Shown: positions 1 through 9,556, numbered from the stretch's first letter. The stretch is 15,030 nucleotides of DNA from Acidaminococcus fermentans (GCA_004555735.1 SFHH01000033.1:1-15030), one strand, 5' to 3'. Notes: generated from the letters alone by a model not told the origin. Translations and numbers: made by a program.

Positions 1-3000
1 GACAGGATGGTCCGTTCATCCGGATGGTAATACATGCCCACGGCCGCAGCGCTGGCGCCCCGATAATTGCCGTACCCGGCGGAAAAGTCCACCTTGTCGT
101 TGGGATCATAGGCTCCCGGATGGAGAGCTGCCAGAGCCGCAGCCCCGGCGCCCACCCGGTCGATTCGGGAATCCAGCTTATCCACTTCCCGGCCCAGCTG
201 GGTGATGTTCTGGGCATTCTGATTGATAGCCGCATCCTGCTGGGCTGCCAGATCGTTCACCTGTTTCACGTTCACCGCATCGGTGTCCGCACTGCCGGCG
301 GCCACGTTGGTGATCTTCTGGCTGTTGGCGTCGAGACCGTCGCTGGAGATGTAGGTCTTATTGCCAACCTTTAAAGAATCGCTGGTCAGTGCCGTTCCCT
401 TGCCCACCTGGACACCGTCGTTGTTGACCACAGTGGAACCGGAAGTAACGGAATCTGCTTTAATGGATTTGGCTTCGATGAAACCTTTATCTCCATTAAA
501 TTTTACATTACCAAGGTCGACCTGCTTGGACAGGTTGATTTCATAATTGGTTTTCCCCTTGTCGTCAGTGGTGGGTTTGATGTCTAGATTCTGGTCACCA
601 TTGGAAACCGTGGTATGCTGACCTGCCGTCTGATAGATGTCATTCATCCGGTTGTTCAGCTTGCCGATAGCAGTTGTGGAACTGTCGCCATTGGCGATTT
701 CCTCGCCCTTCACATTCAAATAGTTTTTATCGCCCACCTTATTATTCAAGTTGTTGATGGCTTCCACAACGGAAGTGGGCTGGACTGTATCCCCGTTTTT
801 TTTCTTGAGATCATCGGCAATTTCACTCACAGTCCCCACTTCGCTGGCTTTGGCCAGGTCTTTGATGACTATGCTGTCCTTCTTTTCTCCCTTGCCATTG
901 ACCACAGCCATGGATACCTGATGATTGTCATCGACGGTATAACCGCCTTCTTTCGCCAGTGTATGCAGTTCATTTTCAGAAGCCGTCTTGGTAGCCTGGT
1001 TATAGACAGTCTGCAGCTGGCTTTCAGTAGCCGCTTGGTTGGACTCCTTGTATCCATCAGCTGCCGCCGTTTCCACATTCCATTCCGTATTGGCCAGACC
1101 GCTGACAATATCCTTCGTCCCGTCCACGACTACATTGCCCACTTTTGCCCGGCCATTGCTCAGAGTACTGGAGCCGATGGTCACAGAACCCTGGTTTGTC
1201 AGATCCAACGTATTGTTCAGACGAATCCTGATATGCCCATTGGTATCCGTTGTCGTCGTCTCGGCCGTAGTGGTAATATTGCTGTCCCCTACAACGCCGA
1301 TAGCCTGGCCCAGTACCTGGGAAACTTCTTTATTGTTATCGTCAGACAGCTTGAAACCGCCGGAATGAGAAGCCAGAGTAACTTGTTGGATGGCCGAAGC
1401 CAGCTGGGCCTCCGTAGCCGCCCGGTCCTTCACATAGTTGGACTGATTCCAGGTAGTATTGTCCAAGCCAGTGATGTAGTACCCTTCATGGGTAGTTACC
1501 CCGTCTTTCTGCCTGCCGATGACCAGGCTGATGGTCTGCCCTTTATCACCAGTCCTCGGAGTAAAGGCAATGGCATCCATGCCAGCCAGATCCGCCTGGA
1601 GCCCATAGGTAAAGGAAGCTCCATTCTGGACCAGGGACAGGTTGTTCCCGGCATTGAAGGTTACCGTATCTCCTGCCGAGATCTGTTTATCCGCAGTTTT
1701 GACCGTCACATCCGTCTGGCTGCCGTTGCCGGATTTCCCGGAATCAGCTGTCCAGTAAGTCTGGCTGATGGTTTCTGCCACATTCTTGGCCGTTGCCAGA
1801 CCATCCTCCACTGTTTCAATCTTCGCTACTTTACCATCAGCTGCAGACAAGGCTTTGGTTTTCAATCCATAAGTCACATTCGCTCCAGCATTTCCAGTAG
1901 CAGCCGTGTTAGCCATCAGATACGGGCTGTTCGACTTAAAAGCGACTTTCTTGCTTGCACCGATATCGGTCACCTTCTGGCCGTCATTGTCAGCAATCTG
2001 CCAGCCGCTGCCTACCTGATCCTGGACTTCTTTCAGCTGGGACACATTGACCGCATCTGTATCCTGCGTACCCTTTGCCACATTGCTGATGACGTTGCCC
2101 CCATTGTCCAGGCCGCCGTTGGTCAGTCTCACAGGAGACTTGGTCTTGTCAGACGGTGTCAGGGTGATCCCCTGGGCATCCTGGATATAGGTATTTTCCG
2201 CTGCGTCTTTTGTCGCAATGCCTTCTGCTGTCTGAACCGTAGACCCTTTCGTCGTATCAGACGTGGTGACTTTGGAAATACTGATTTCCTTATTCAGTCC
2301 ATAGGTAAACTTCGTGTCATCCTGCGTCAAAGTCAGATTCTCATCCTTGGCAAAATGGATGGTATCTCCGGCTTTGACAGGCTTTGCATTATTCGATGTA
2401 TTGTCCGCCACTACATTGATGGCAGTGCTGTTGATGGCATTGGCCACATCCTGGGTCGTTGCCAGACCATTCGTCTGAACAGTAGCCTTTCCAGCCTCGG
2501 AGCCAAATGTACCCGTAGTCACATCCACCTTCACCGTGGCATTGCCAGTACTGTCATCCTTCGTCACCACGGACTTGGTATATGTACCATCCGTATAAGT
2601 TACCGTCTTGCCGGCGCCAATCTTGGCCGTAATGGCTGTCCCATCCGAATTCTTTCCGGCAAGGTTCCAGCCACCGCTGACCTGGTTCTGGAGAGCATCC
2701 AACTGGCTCTTATTGACTGCGTCATAGGCACTTTCACCATTTGCTACGCCGGTAATCTTCTGACTGCCTGCATCAATGCCATTCTTGGTGAACTTCGGCC
2801 CGCCAGAAATAGTAAGGCCATTGGTATCCAACGTGCTGTTTCCTGCGGTCACGCTGGTCAGTCCAATCAAGGCCGGATTCAAATCATATTTCACTTCTCC
2901 ATTGTCACCAACGACAGCCGTCGTATTATTTCCATTCTTGAAATTGAGGCCTGTCTTCAGTGCCACTTCTTTGGCGGTACCGTCATTGGCTTTTACTTTA

Positions 3001-6000
3001 AGATTGTCCACGTTCACCGTGTAGGTCATCTGGTGCATAGCTGCATCTTCCGATGAAACCACACCAGCCACGTTGTTCCCAGCAGCCACCTTCGTCCGGG
3101 CATTCTTCACCTGTCCCAGAGTAGCAGCGTCGGTATCCTGGGCAGCTTCAGCCAAGTTGGAAATGATCTTGCCTCCCGCATTGATGCCGTTCCTCAAGAC
3201 ACTAGGACCGCCGGTAATCTCCAGTCCATTGGTGTCCAATCTGGAATCTCCTGTAGTGACGGACTGGATTCCGGAAATATCATCTGCCAATTTGAAGGAG
3301 ATTTTGCCATCTCCCGCTTGCGTAACGATCTGATTGGCCGTACCGTTGAATGCAGTAGCTTCATCCATGGTGTTGGAGCCTGCCGTCCCGTTGTCACCGT
3401 TGTACGTAACGGTCAGATTGGCCGGGATCTTGCTGTAGTCCACTTTGATATCGTAGGTATGGGTATCGCTGTTGGGAACGCTGTCCAATACGGTGACACT
3501 GTTGTCAGAAGATTTTATCGTCGTGCGCCCTGCATTGACACCGGACTGGGATGCCAGACCGGTGATCTGGATGGTCTTTGGCGAACCGGTGGGATTTTTA
3601 TCATCGACTACATTCAGCGTTACCGTACCATTGCTGTCAACGGCATATGCCTGGTCATGGGTCGTCCCTGCACCAACAAGATGGTAGTCGCTGAGGCTGT
3701 ATTTCTCCAGGATCGGATTCAAGTTCAGATCCACCGTGCCGCCGCCCAGACGGGTCATAGTCACGTGGTTGTTTTCTGTGCCGACGGCCGCACTGGTGAT
3801 GTAGTCGTCCTTCAGGCCGGAAAGGGTGGCTTTGGTACCATCATTCATGGTCAGGGTTGCACTGCCTGTTACAGTCGCCTTCCCTTGGGAATCCACATAC
3901 GTTGCTGCGCCGGATTGAATCTTCGTATCTTTCAAGCCTCTGATGGAAGCCGTCAGCCCGTTGTTCCCTGTAAGGACAGCCGTGCCGTTGCCATTGGCAT
4001 CATAGGTTACTGTGCCGCCAGTTACGTATTTGTCCTGGGCCGCTGTAATACCGCCCAGATCGGACAGACTTACGATCTGGCTGTCTCCGTCATTCCGGGC
4101 AAATGTCACCGTCTTTTTGTCAGCATCCTTCGTAACCGTAGTATAGGTGTCTTTTGCGCTGATGGTAAAAGTTTTCTTGGTGCCATCCGTGCTGGTAGTC
4201 GTATCAACGGTAATATTATCGTTTCCTTTCACCATATCGATGGCATCTTTGGCTTTCGTCTTGATGGCCGCATCGGACACATTGAAGGTAATGGCGCCAT
4301 TATCGCCGACAGAAGCAGTGGTGTTCGTTCCATTGCCAAAGACGAGACCTTCGCTGAGTGCAACGCTCTTTTTCTGGCCATCGGCCACCTTGACCCCCAG
4401 GTTGCTGACATTGACTTTGTAGATGTGGTGCCCGTCAGCAGAAACCGTATCATCATCTACACTTTCCACATTGGTGCCCTTGATCACCGTCGTGGTTGCC
4501 TTTGCCGCAGCCGCAGTCAAGGCCCCCTTGGAAGCCCCATCCAGATCACTCAGTGACAAAGTCTGATTCGTCCCATCATTCCGGGCAAAGGTGACGGTGT
4601 GGCTGGTCCCGTCCTTGGTAACAGTGGTATAAGTATTCTTAAGGCCCGTGGACGTAACTGTGTGGCCGTCTGCATCCGTCAAGGTCAAGGTCACATCATC
4701 CTTCCTCCCTGTAGGAGCTGCAGATGCCGTACTGAGCTTGTTGTGGGTGGCACTGATGGTCACGGTGCCGTCCGTCCCCACGGCAGCTGTAGTATTGGTG
4801 CCATTGACGAAGTTGATGCCCTTGGCCAATTCCACTGTGGTATTCCCTGTACCATTGGCTTTCACCGCCAGATTATCCACGTTCACCACATACGTATGGT
4901 GTCCGTTTGCTTCCGTATCATCCAATTTGGTGTTGGTGCCCTGTGTCAGCAGGGTCCGGGCGGACTTCACCTGTCCATAATTGGCTGCATCGGTATCTGC
5001 TTCGCCGGCTTTCACGCCGATAATCTTCTGGCTGGCTGCATCGATGCCGCTGCTGGTGAATTTCGGGCCACCCGCAATCGTGAGGCCGCTGTTATCGAGA
5101 GTTGCCTTTCCCGTCACCACACTGCCGTCAGTCCCGAGCTTCACATCCTTGCTGAGTTTGACCGTCAGTGTATCTTTGCCATCCGAAACAACACCGATAT
5201 TGTTATCTGTAAGCGTACTGGCAGCAGCCCCGCCGACAATCGACAGGGTTTCATTGGACCCCCGGGCCACTACGTTCTTGTCATCGACAGTAGTAGTGCC
5301 AAAGCTGGAATCGTCCCCGCCGAACCGGAGCTGCCGGGTGAGGGCATAGAGCTGGGACCCGTTCACCGCGTCGGTGCTGGCAGCGCTCACCAGACCGGCG
5401 GCCACATTCTGGATCCGGCGTTCTTTGCCATCAGAACCTACGGTGACCACTCCAGTAGGATTGCTGCCGGCATAGGTATAGCTGGTCCCATCGTCGTAAG
5501 TAGTATCCGTGCTGAGAGACTGTAGGCCTGCCGTAGTACCGCTCTTTTTCATGGCTGCCAGATTGGTGGCATACCGTGCCGCCGCTTTGGCCTTGGCCTG
5601 GTCCGCTGCTTTTTCTGTATCCGTCATGCCTGTGGTATCCAACGCATCCACTGCGGCCTGTTCCGCATCCGTTAATGTAGTGGCATCAGCCACATTGGCA
5701 TTCTTCGCTGCAGCGCCGGTACCCAGATAAACGGAATTGCCCAAAGTTGCGGTCACATCATTGCCCAGGATCTGGGTATCCGCCAGGGAAGTGGTGGCCG
5801 TTGCCTGATTGACTGTATTTTTATAGCCGATGACCATCGTCCGTGTCAGCTGGTTCCAGGTCTTGCCCATATCATCAGAACCTGTCCCATCACGACCGGT
5901 TACCGCATTGCTGCCGCCAATCACAGTGATGTTGGCCGTGGTCCCTGCATTGGCTTCATCACTGCTGGCACCGGTGACACTGTTGCTGTTTCCCAGAATA

Positions 6001-9000
6001 GAGATATTCTGTACTGTATCGGAATAAGACCCCTGATTGATGGTGTTGCTGTTGCCGGTGATGGAAAGGCTGTCCATACCGTGTTTCGTATTGCCGGACG
6101 TATCGGCTACAGGATTCACCGTATTCTTGCTGCCATAAAGCCCGCTGTAGGTAACGGCACCCCAGCTGCCATTGACCTTGTTTTCACTGCCAACAGCATA
6201 AGTATTGCTGCCATTGATGGTATTGCTCTTCCCCACGATGCCGGAAGATGCCCCATAGGCTGTACTCGTGCCGATGACCACGGAATCAGCTCCCTGGGCA
6301 TAAGCATTGTGACCAATGGCGGTGGAGCCATTGCTGTATGCCTTGGCGCCGCTGCCGATGGAGGTGGCGGCGCTGTTTCGGGTTTCTGCTTCGTAACCGA
6401 TGGCGATGGACTGCTGCCCCACTTTGACTGTGGTGTTGGTTGCAGGATCTGTCACGTTGGAAGTATAAACAGAGGCACGGGTGCCCAAGGCCACAGAATT
6501 GTCCGTCTGGGCAATGGCAGAGGTACCGACAGCAACACTGTTGGCCCCTTCAGCGGAAGTCACATGGGGATTGGCACTGGTATTGTTCCCGGCATCCACT
6601 GTCCCTGTAGTGGCCGGGTTATCTGCCGTACCCATAGCGATGCTTCCCTTGCCGCTGGCAGAGACATTGTTGCCGATGGCTACGGCTTTGGCACTGGTAG
6701 CGGTGGCATTGGGACCGATGGCCATGGCGTCTGCGGCACCGCTGGTACTGGTCCCGTCATTATTGACATTGGCCGTCAGGGTATCGCCGGATGGGTTGAT
6801 GGAAAAATACTTGGTCTGAGAAGCCGTGATCTTGCTTTCCACCGCAGAAATCTTGGAATTGATGGCTTCCTGCGTATACGTATCACTAATTTTGGTATCG
6901 GTAGTCTTGATTGTTCCTGCCAGATCCGTATAAGCGGCTTTCAACTGGGCTACCGTAGCCGCATCCTGATCGGCCGTCCCATCGGCCACATTGGAAATCC
7001 GGCGCAGGACCGTGGTCCCCGCAGCACTGACAGACCCGCCGACAGAAATATAACCATTGACGGAAGAACTGTCGGTCAGATATCCTTTGGCATACGATGT
7101 GACAGCTGGGGCTTGGGAACCGCTGCCAATGGCAATATTGCCGCCTCCGGCACTGGCTTTGTCGCCCAAGGCGATACTGTCCGCATCAGACGCTGCAGCA
7201 CTGTAACCCAGAGCCAGGGATTTATCTCCCGATGCCGTGGCCTTATAGCCCAGCGCTGCTGCATTGGAAACCGCATTGGCACTGTGTCCGATGGCAATGG
7301 ATTCCGTAATATTTTTGGCATTGGCATCGGCGCTCTGGTAGTTGGCTTCATACCCGATGGAAATGTTAAACCCATTTTGAGGATTGGAATCGGCAGCCGC
7401 TGCATAGTTGATACCGGACCCGGCATTGGATCCGATGGCTACGTTGTAGCTGCTCTTGACGTTGCTGCCGGCCCCGCTGCCCAGGGCCACGTTCTGCATG
7501 CCTTTCACATTGCCCCCGGCATTGGTGCCGATGGCAATGAGGGAGCCATAACCGCTGGTACGGCCTTCATTCGTTCCCTTTCCTGCCTGGTGGCCGATGG
7601 AAATGGAATCATTGGCATAAGCCTGGGCCCCGTTGCCGATGGCCACCGCATCAGTATTGTCAGACCCCGTCGTTACTCCATCGGTGGAGTAGCCAATGGC
7701 AATGGACCTGCCGGATACGCTGGTACCGCTGCCGATGCTGATACCGCCTTCTGTGGTGGTGGATGTATTTTCCCCGATGGCCACCGCTCCTGCGCCGGTG
7801 GCGCTGGCATTGTATCCGATGGCAGTGGTATTAGAGGTATTGGCCTTGGCCGCATTGCCCAATGCTATGGCATTATCTGCCCCGCTGGCAACGGACGCAC
7901 TGGTGCCGAAGGCCATGGCATCTTTGGCCGTCGCTACAGAAGCGCTCTTGCCGATGGCCAGGGAAGCATCAGCATTGGTTCCCGTACCTTCGACTTTTGC
8001 CCCGCTCCCGAAAGCCACAGCATCGTTGGCGCCGGTAACGACAACCCCACTGCCGATGGCTGTACTGCCGGAATCCACCGTCTTGGTCACGGTGGTGCCG
8101 GACTGGGTGGTATAGTTGTTGACCTGGGCTTCATTGCCCAGAGCCAGAGCCGTGTTGCCGCTGGCCTTGGCCTCAGTGCCCAGCGCCACGCTGTTTTCAC
8201 CGCCCACAGCAGCCACATTGGCGGTGGTATCCCCCACAGTGACCGTTCCTTTGTTTTCGCCGATCACGGCTTCTTTGCCAAAGGCGATACCCCCTGCAGC
8301 CGTTTCATTGACCTGGGCACCGGTCCCGATAGCCATGGCATCACCGGCTCCATTTACTTTGGCTCCGCTGCCGATGGCCGTGCTGCCGGCAATGGCTGCG
8401 GTAGTCTTGCCATCCTGATCCGTGGTATTCAGCACCTGGGAATGATACCCCATGGCCACCGACTGATTGCCGTTTGCCTGGGCACTGTCACCGATGGCCG
8501 TACTGCTGGTGCCGCCGGTAACTATGGCTGTAGATGTCCCGGCACTGGCGGGGCTTTCCCCGGCTTGGGCGCTGGGTCCGACAGCCACGGAATTGGTGCC
8601 GTTGGCAGCTGCATCGGGAGCATACGTCTTGGTTTTGCCGTCCGTTGAAGGGGTCACTTCCGGATTGACTTTGAAATACTTGCTCAGTTTGGACCTATAG
8701 GCAGAACTGTCCGTCATATCGATGTCCAGTGCGGACAGGGCCTTGTTCAGGGTGGTGTCCAGACTGATCAGGTTCTGGGCTGTGGTATTGGCAGTGCTGA
8801 TGTAATGATAGGTCCCATCAGCAGAGGGCCGCAGTTCCGTATACAGTGTACCGCCAGACACCAGGTTGGTATCGCCGATGGAGATTACCCCATCATTATT
8901 AGCAGTAACAGTATAAGTAAGCGTCCCATTCCCAGTTTCCGAACCGTCGGGGGTTACCGTGACCCGGTCTCCTGCAGCCACCTTCACCGCCTGTTTGGCC

Positions 9001-9548
9001 TGTTCTTTGATGACAGTTTTCCCGGCATCCGTAATATTGGAAAGATCCTTCAGTTCCTTAATATCCGAAGCGTTGGCGGCAATGCTGGTTTTATTGGAAG
9101 TTATGGAAGTTGTGTTGCTTGCAATATCCGAGGTATTCTTGCTTATTGCTGTCTTGTTGGCAGCAATGGATGTTTTGTTAGCTTCTATTTCGGCTTTATT
9201 TATGGCAATATCGGTTTTATTGGTATCCGTCGTGGTTCTGCTGGCAGCGATTTCCTGGGCATTCTGGGCCACCTGCTTGTCCAGGGCTTGGATATTCTCC
9301 TTGTCCGTCCTCGTATCAGTGATATAGGTCGTATTCCCACTGTCTGTGTTTCCTTCCGTGGAATCCGCCGCATAGCCGGGGGATGCGATCATCAGGGTGG
9401 CCAGGAATGTCAGTAGGACCCGGGACAATCCTCGGCTTTCCCCTTTTCGAGAAGAAGACACCTCTTTTCCCCTGTTCCGGGCATATTCCGGAACCACCTG
9501 GACCAGGTGCCGATTCCGGTTAAAAATCACCTTGAAGATCCTGTTCAT
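1..9548 (-). CDS. Giant trimeric autotransporter adhesin (YadA/Hia type), C-terminus cut by window edge
   Basis: Surface adhesin that should trimerise, export its passenger through its own C-terminal outer-membrane barrel and mediate attachment or autoaggregation. The frame is open from ATG 9548 to base 3, at least 3,182 residues; spot translations near 6000, 4500, 3000, 1200 and the left edge all stay in one frame. Residues 1-60 match an ESPR extended signal peptide (MNRIFKVIFN start, then hydrophobic LLTFLATLMIA and probable cleavage after SPGYA). Then come an N@d coiled coil (about 86-168), a beta-roll head (about 312-814), a neck with NVADGTADQDAATVAQL, a second head (about 936-1284), a second neck with RRIQNVAAGL, and a stalk of repeated beta modules and necks. 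The YadA anchor begins near residue 3120 with RVGAGAAALAALHP and is cut after about 60 residues. The ATG has an AGGGG ribosome binding site and follows a good promoter. The ligand cannot be inferred. Family assignment is secure. Confidence 0.95.
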   Translation of the reverse strand, partial: MNRIFKVIFNRNRHLVQVVPEYARNRGKEVSSSRKGESRGLSRVLLTFLATLMIASPGYAADSTEGNTDSGNTTYITDTRTDKENIQALDKQVAQNAQEIAASRTTTDTNKTDIAINKAEIEANKTSIAANKTAISKNTSDIASNTTSITSNKTSIAANASDIKELKDLSNITDAGKTVIKEQAKQAVKVAAGDRVTVTPDGSETGNGTLTYTVTANNDGVISIGDTNLVSGGTLYTELRPSADGTYHYISTANTTAQNLISLDTTLNKALSALDIDMTDSSAYRSKLSKYFKVNPEVTPSTDGKTKTYAPDAAANGTNSVAVGPSAQAGESPASAGTSTAIVTGGTSSTAIGDSAQANGNQSVAMGYHSQVLNTTDQDGKTTAAIAGSTAIGSGAKVNGAGDAMAIGTGAQVNETAAGGIAFGKEAVIGENKGTVTVGDTTANVAAVGGENSVALGTEAKASGNTALALGNEAQVNNYTTQSGTTVTKTVDSGSTAIGSGVVVTGANDAVAFGSGAKVEGTGTNADASLAIGKSASVATAKDAMAFGTSASVASGADNAIALGNAAKANTSNTTAIGYNASATGAGAVAIGENTSTTTEGGISIGSGTSVSGRSIAIGYSTDGVTTGSDNTDAVAIGNGAQAYANDSISIGHQAGKGTNEGRTSGYGSLIAIGTNAGGNVKGMQNVALGSGAGSNVKSSYNVAIGSNAGSGINYAAAADSNPQNGFNISIGYEANYQSADANAKNITESIAIGHSANAVSNAAALGYKATASGDKSLALGYSAAASDADSIALGDKASAGGGNIAIGSGSQAPAVTSYAKGYLTDSSSVNGYISVGGSVSAAGTTVLRRISNVADGTADQDAATVAQLKAAYTDLAGTIKTTDTKISDTYTQEAINSKISAVESKITASQTKYFSINPSGDTLTANVNNDGTSTSGAADAMAIGPNATATSAKAVAIGNNVSASGKGSIAMGTADNPATTGTVDAGNNTSANPHVTSAEGANSVAVGTSAIAQTDNSVALGTRASVYTSNVTDPATNTTVKVGQQSIAIGYEAETRNSAATSIGSGAKAYSNGSTAIGHNAYAQGADSVVIGTSTAYGASSGIVGKSNTINGSNTYAVGSENKVNGSWGAVTYSGLYGSKNTVNPVADTSGNTKHGMDSLSITGNSNTINQGSYSDTVQNISILGNSNSVTGASSDEANAGTTANITVIGGSNAVTGRDGTGSDDMGKTWNQLTRTMVIGYKNTVNQATATTSLADTQILGNDVTATLGNSVYLGTGAAAKNANVADATTLTDAEQAAVDALDTTGMTDTEKAADQAKAKAAARYATNLAAMKKSGTTAGLQSLSTDTTYDDGTSYTYAGSNPTGVVTVGSDGKERRIQNVAAGLVSAASTDAVNGSQLYALTRQLRFGGDDSSFGTTTVDDKNVVARGSNETLSIVGGAAASTLTDNNIGVVSDGKDTLTVKLSKDVKLGTDGSVVTGKATLDNSGLTIAGGPKFTSSGIDAASQKIIGVKAGEADTDAANYGQVKSARTLLTQGTNTKLDDTEANGHHTYVVNVDNLAVKANGTGNTTVELAKGINFVNGTNTTAAVGTDGTVTISATHNKLSTASAAPTGRKDDVTLTLTDADGHTVTSTGLKNTYTTVTKDGTSHTVTFARNDGTNQTLSLSDLDGASKGALTAAAAKATTTVIKGTNVESVDDDTVSADGHHIYKVNVSNLGVKVADGQKKSVALSEGLVFGNGTNTTASVGDNGAITFNVSDAAIKTKAKDAIDMVKGNDNITVDTTTSTDGTKKTFTISAKDTYTTVTKDADKKTVTFARNDGDSQIVSLSDLGGITAAQDKYVTGGTVTYDANGNGTAVLTGNNGLTASIRGLKDTKIQSGAATYVDSQGKATVTGSATLTMNDGTKATLSGLKDDYITSAAVGTENNHVTMTRLGGGTVDLNLNPILEKYSLSDYHLVGAGTTHDQAYAVDSNGTVTLNVVDDKNPTGSPKTIQITGLASQSGVNAGRTTIKSSDNSVTVLDSVPNSDTHTYDIKVDYSKIPANLTVTYNGDNGTAGSNTMDEATAFNGTANQIVTQAGDGKISFKLADDISGIQSVTTGDSRLDTNGLEITGGPSVLRNGINAGGKIISNLAEAAQDTDAATLGQVKNARTKVAAGNNVAGVVSSEDAAMHQMTYTVNVDNLKVKANDGTAKEVALKTGLNFKNGNNTTAVVGDNGEVKYDLNPALIGLTSVTAGNSTLDTNGLTISGGPKFTKNGIDAGSQKITGVANGESAYDAVNKSQLDALQNQVSGGWNLAGKNSDGTAITAKIGAGKTVTYTDGTYTKSVVTKDDSTGNATVKVDVTTGTFGSEAGKATVQTNGLATTQDVANAINSTAINVVADNTSNNAKPVKAGDTIHFAKDENLTLTQDDTKFTYGLNKEISISKVTTSDTTKGSTVQTAEGIATKDAAENTYIQDAQGITLTPSDKTKSPVRLTNGGLDNGGNVISNVAKGTQDTDAVNVSQLKEVQDQVGSGWQIADNDGQKVTDIGASKKVAFKSNSPYLMANTAATGNAGANVTYGLKTKALSAADGKVAKIETVEDGLATAKNVAETISQTYWTADSGKSGNGSQTDVTVKTADKQISAGDTVTFNAGNNLSLVQNGASFTYGLQADLAGMDAIAFTPRTGDKGQTISLVIGRQKDGVTTHEGYYITGLDNTTWNQSNYVKDRAATEAQLASAIQQVTLASHSGGFKLSDDNNKEVSQVLGQAIGVVGDSNITTTAETTTTDTNGHIRIRLNNTLDLTNQGSVTIGSSTLSNGRAKVGNVVVDGTKDIVSGLANTEWNVETAAADGYKESNQAATESQLQTVYNQATKTASENELHTLAKEGGYTVDDNHQVSMAVVNGKGEKKDSIVIKDLAKASEVGTVSEIADDLKKKNGDTVQPTSVVEAINNLNNKVGDKNYLNVKGEEIANGDSSTTAIGKLNNRMNDIYQTAGQHTTVSNGDQNLDIKPTTDDKGKTNYEINLSKQVDLGNVKFNGDKGFIEAKSIKADSVTSGSTVVNNDGVQVGKGTALTSDSLKVGNKTYISSDGLDANSQKITNVAAGSADTDAVNVKQVNDLAAQQDAAINQNAQNITQLGREVDKLDSRIDRVGAGAAALAALHPGAYDPNDKVDFSAGYGNYRGASAAAVGMYYHPDERTIL
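4050..4950 (-). repeat. Tandemly duplicated stalk module, about 486 bp (162 residues)
   Basis: Two 99-bp segments, 4536-4634 and 4050-4148, encode 33-residue copies that both begin TYTTVTKD, share TVTFARND in the middle and end in SLSDL plus two residues. They match at 24 of 33 residues and are exactly 486 bp apart, so they stay in frame. The sequence before each copy is also related: GHHTYVVNVDNLAVK with NGTNTTAAVG, against GHHIYKVNVSNLGVK with NGTNTTASVG. A third, more diverged relative of that half lies near 2885-3065 (MTYTVNVDNLKVK, NGNNTTAVVG). This indicates stalk growth by tandem duplication. Confidence 0.75.
5697..6742 (-). repeat. Second head domain, mixed AIG and N-T-V beta-roll repeats
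   Basis: About 350 residues after a short coiled coil (KISDTYTQEAINSKISAVES). The first part repeats the standard AIG motif (MAIGPNAT, VAIGNNVS, VALGTRAS). The later part switches to a variant with the pattern xIxGxxNxVxG: SNTINGSNTYAVGS, LYGSKNTVNP, SITGNSNTIN, SILGNSNSVTG, TVIGGSNAVTG, MVIGYKNTVNQ. The same variant occurs in the head of the other adhesin at the right of the window (IIGVNNTVTG, VIGSGNTVK). It closes with ILGNDVTATLGNSVYLG, a common cap before a helical or neck segment in this family. Confidence 0.82.
7105..8615 (-). repeat. First YadA-like head, left-handed beta-roll repeats
   Basis: About 500 residues hold more than two dozen copies of the YadA head motif, (S/T)xAIGxxA with variants such as VALG, VAFG, ISIG and LALG. 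Copies are spaced about 14-16 residues in simple stretches and further apart where loops are inserted. In YadA such repeats fold as a trimeric left-handed parallel beta-roll that binds host or bacterial surface ligands. At DNA level the core is a recurring GCCATCGGC (Ala-Ile-Gly) and close variants. The head ends at GGGNIAIGSGSQAP and leads into a neck near 6930-7010. Confidence 0.88.
9045..9293 (-). repeat. N@d heptad coiled coil at the N-terminus of the giant adhesin
   Basis: Residues about 86-168 read as roughly twelve heptads. The best ones have Ile at position a, Asn at d and often Thr or Ser nearby: IAINKAE, IEANKTS, IAANKTA, ISKNTSD, IASNTTS, ITSNKTS. This fits the IxxNTxx 'asparagine at d' motif known from trimeric autotransporters, where the core Asn residues of three chains coordinate an anion. 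It supports a trimeric left-handed coiled coil immediately after the signal peptide, so this segment would be the membrane-distal tip or project from it. The underlying DNA is itself repetitive, so unit number could vary between strains. Confidence 0.8.
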
Positions 9549-9556
9549 ACGAACAG
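9541..9556 (-). promoter_or_regulatory. Small hairpin enclosing the giant adhesin start codon
   Basis: On the minus strand, CTGTTC and GAACAG form a perfect 6-bp stem around the loop GTAT. The A and T of the start codon lie in the loop and its G is the first base of the 3' arm. The AGGGG ribosome binding site sits immediately 5' of the stem. A hairpin here could slow initiation or make it temperature- or protein-dependent. The 3' arm also encodes the conserved Met-Asn-Arg of the ESPR, so part of the match may be due to coding constraint. Confidence 0.45.

Noticed and set aside
615..3056. Long plus-strand open frame of 813 codons
   Set aside because: It is antisense to the giant adhesin. It stays open because the adhesin rarely uses codons whose complements form stops in that frame. 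Its product has low-complexity Cys/His/Ile-rich composition and no recognisable domain.
3318..4556. Plus-strand open frame of 412 codons
   Set aside because: Antisense to the adhesin stalk with no known fold or start signal; the coding strand reads through continuously with family motifs.
7105..8615. Regularly spaced short repeats that could suggest a CRISPR array
   Set aside because: The repeats are short, variable, in frame and encode the YadA head motif; there are no constant repeats with unrelated spacers and no cas genes.
6081..8648. Plus-strand open frame of 855 codons, Gly/Ile-rich with repeats
   Set aside because: It is the antisense image of the AIG head repeats. Its periodicity is fully explained by the repeated GCCATCGGC core on the other strand, and no ribosome binding site or domain is evident.
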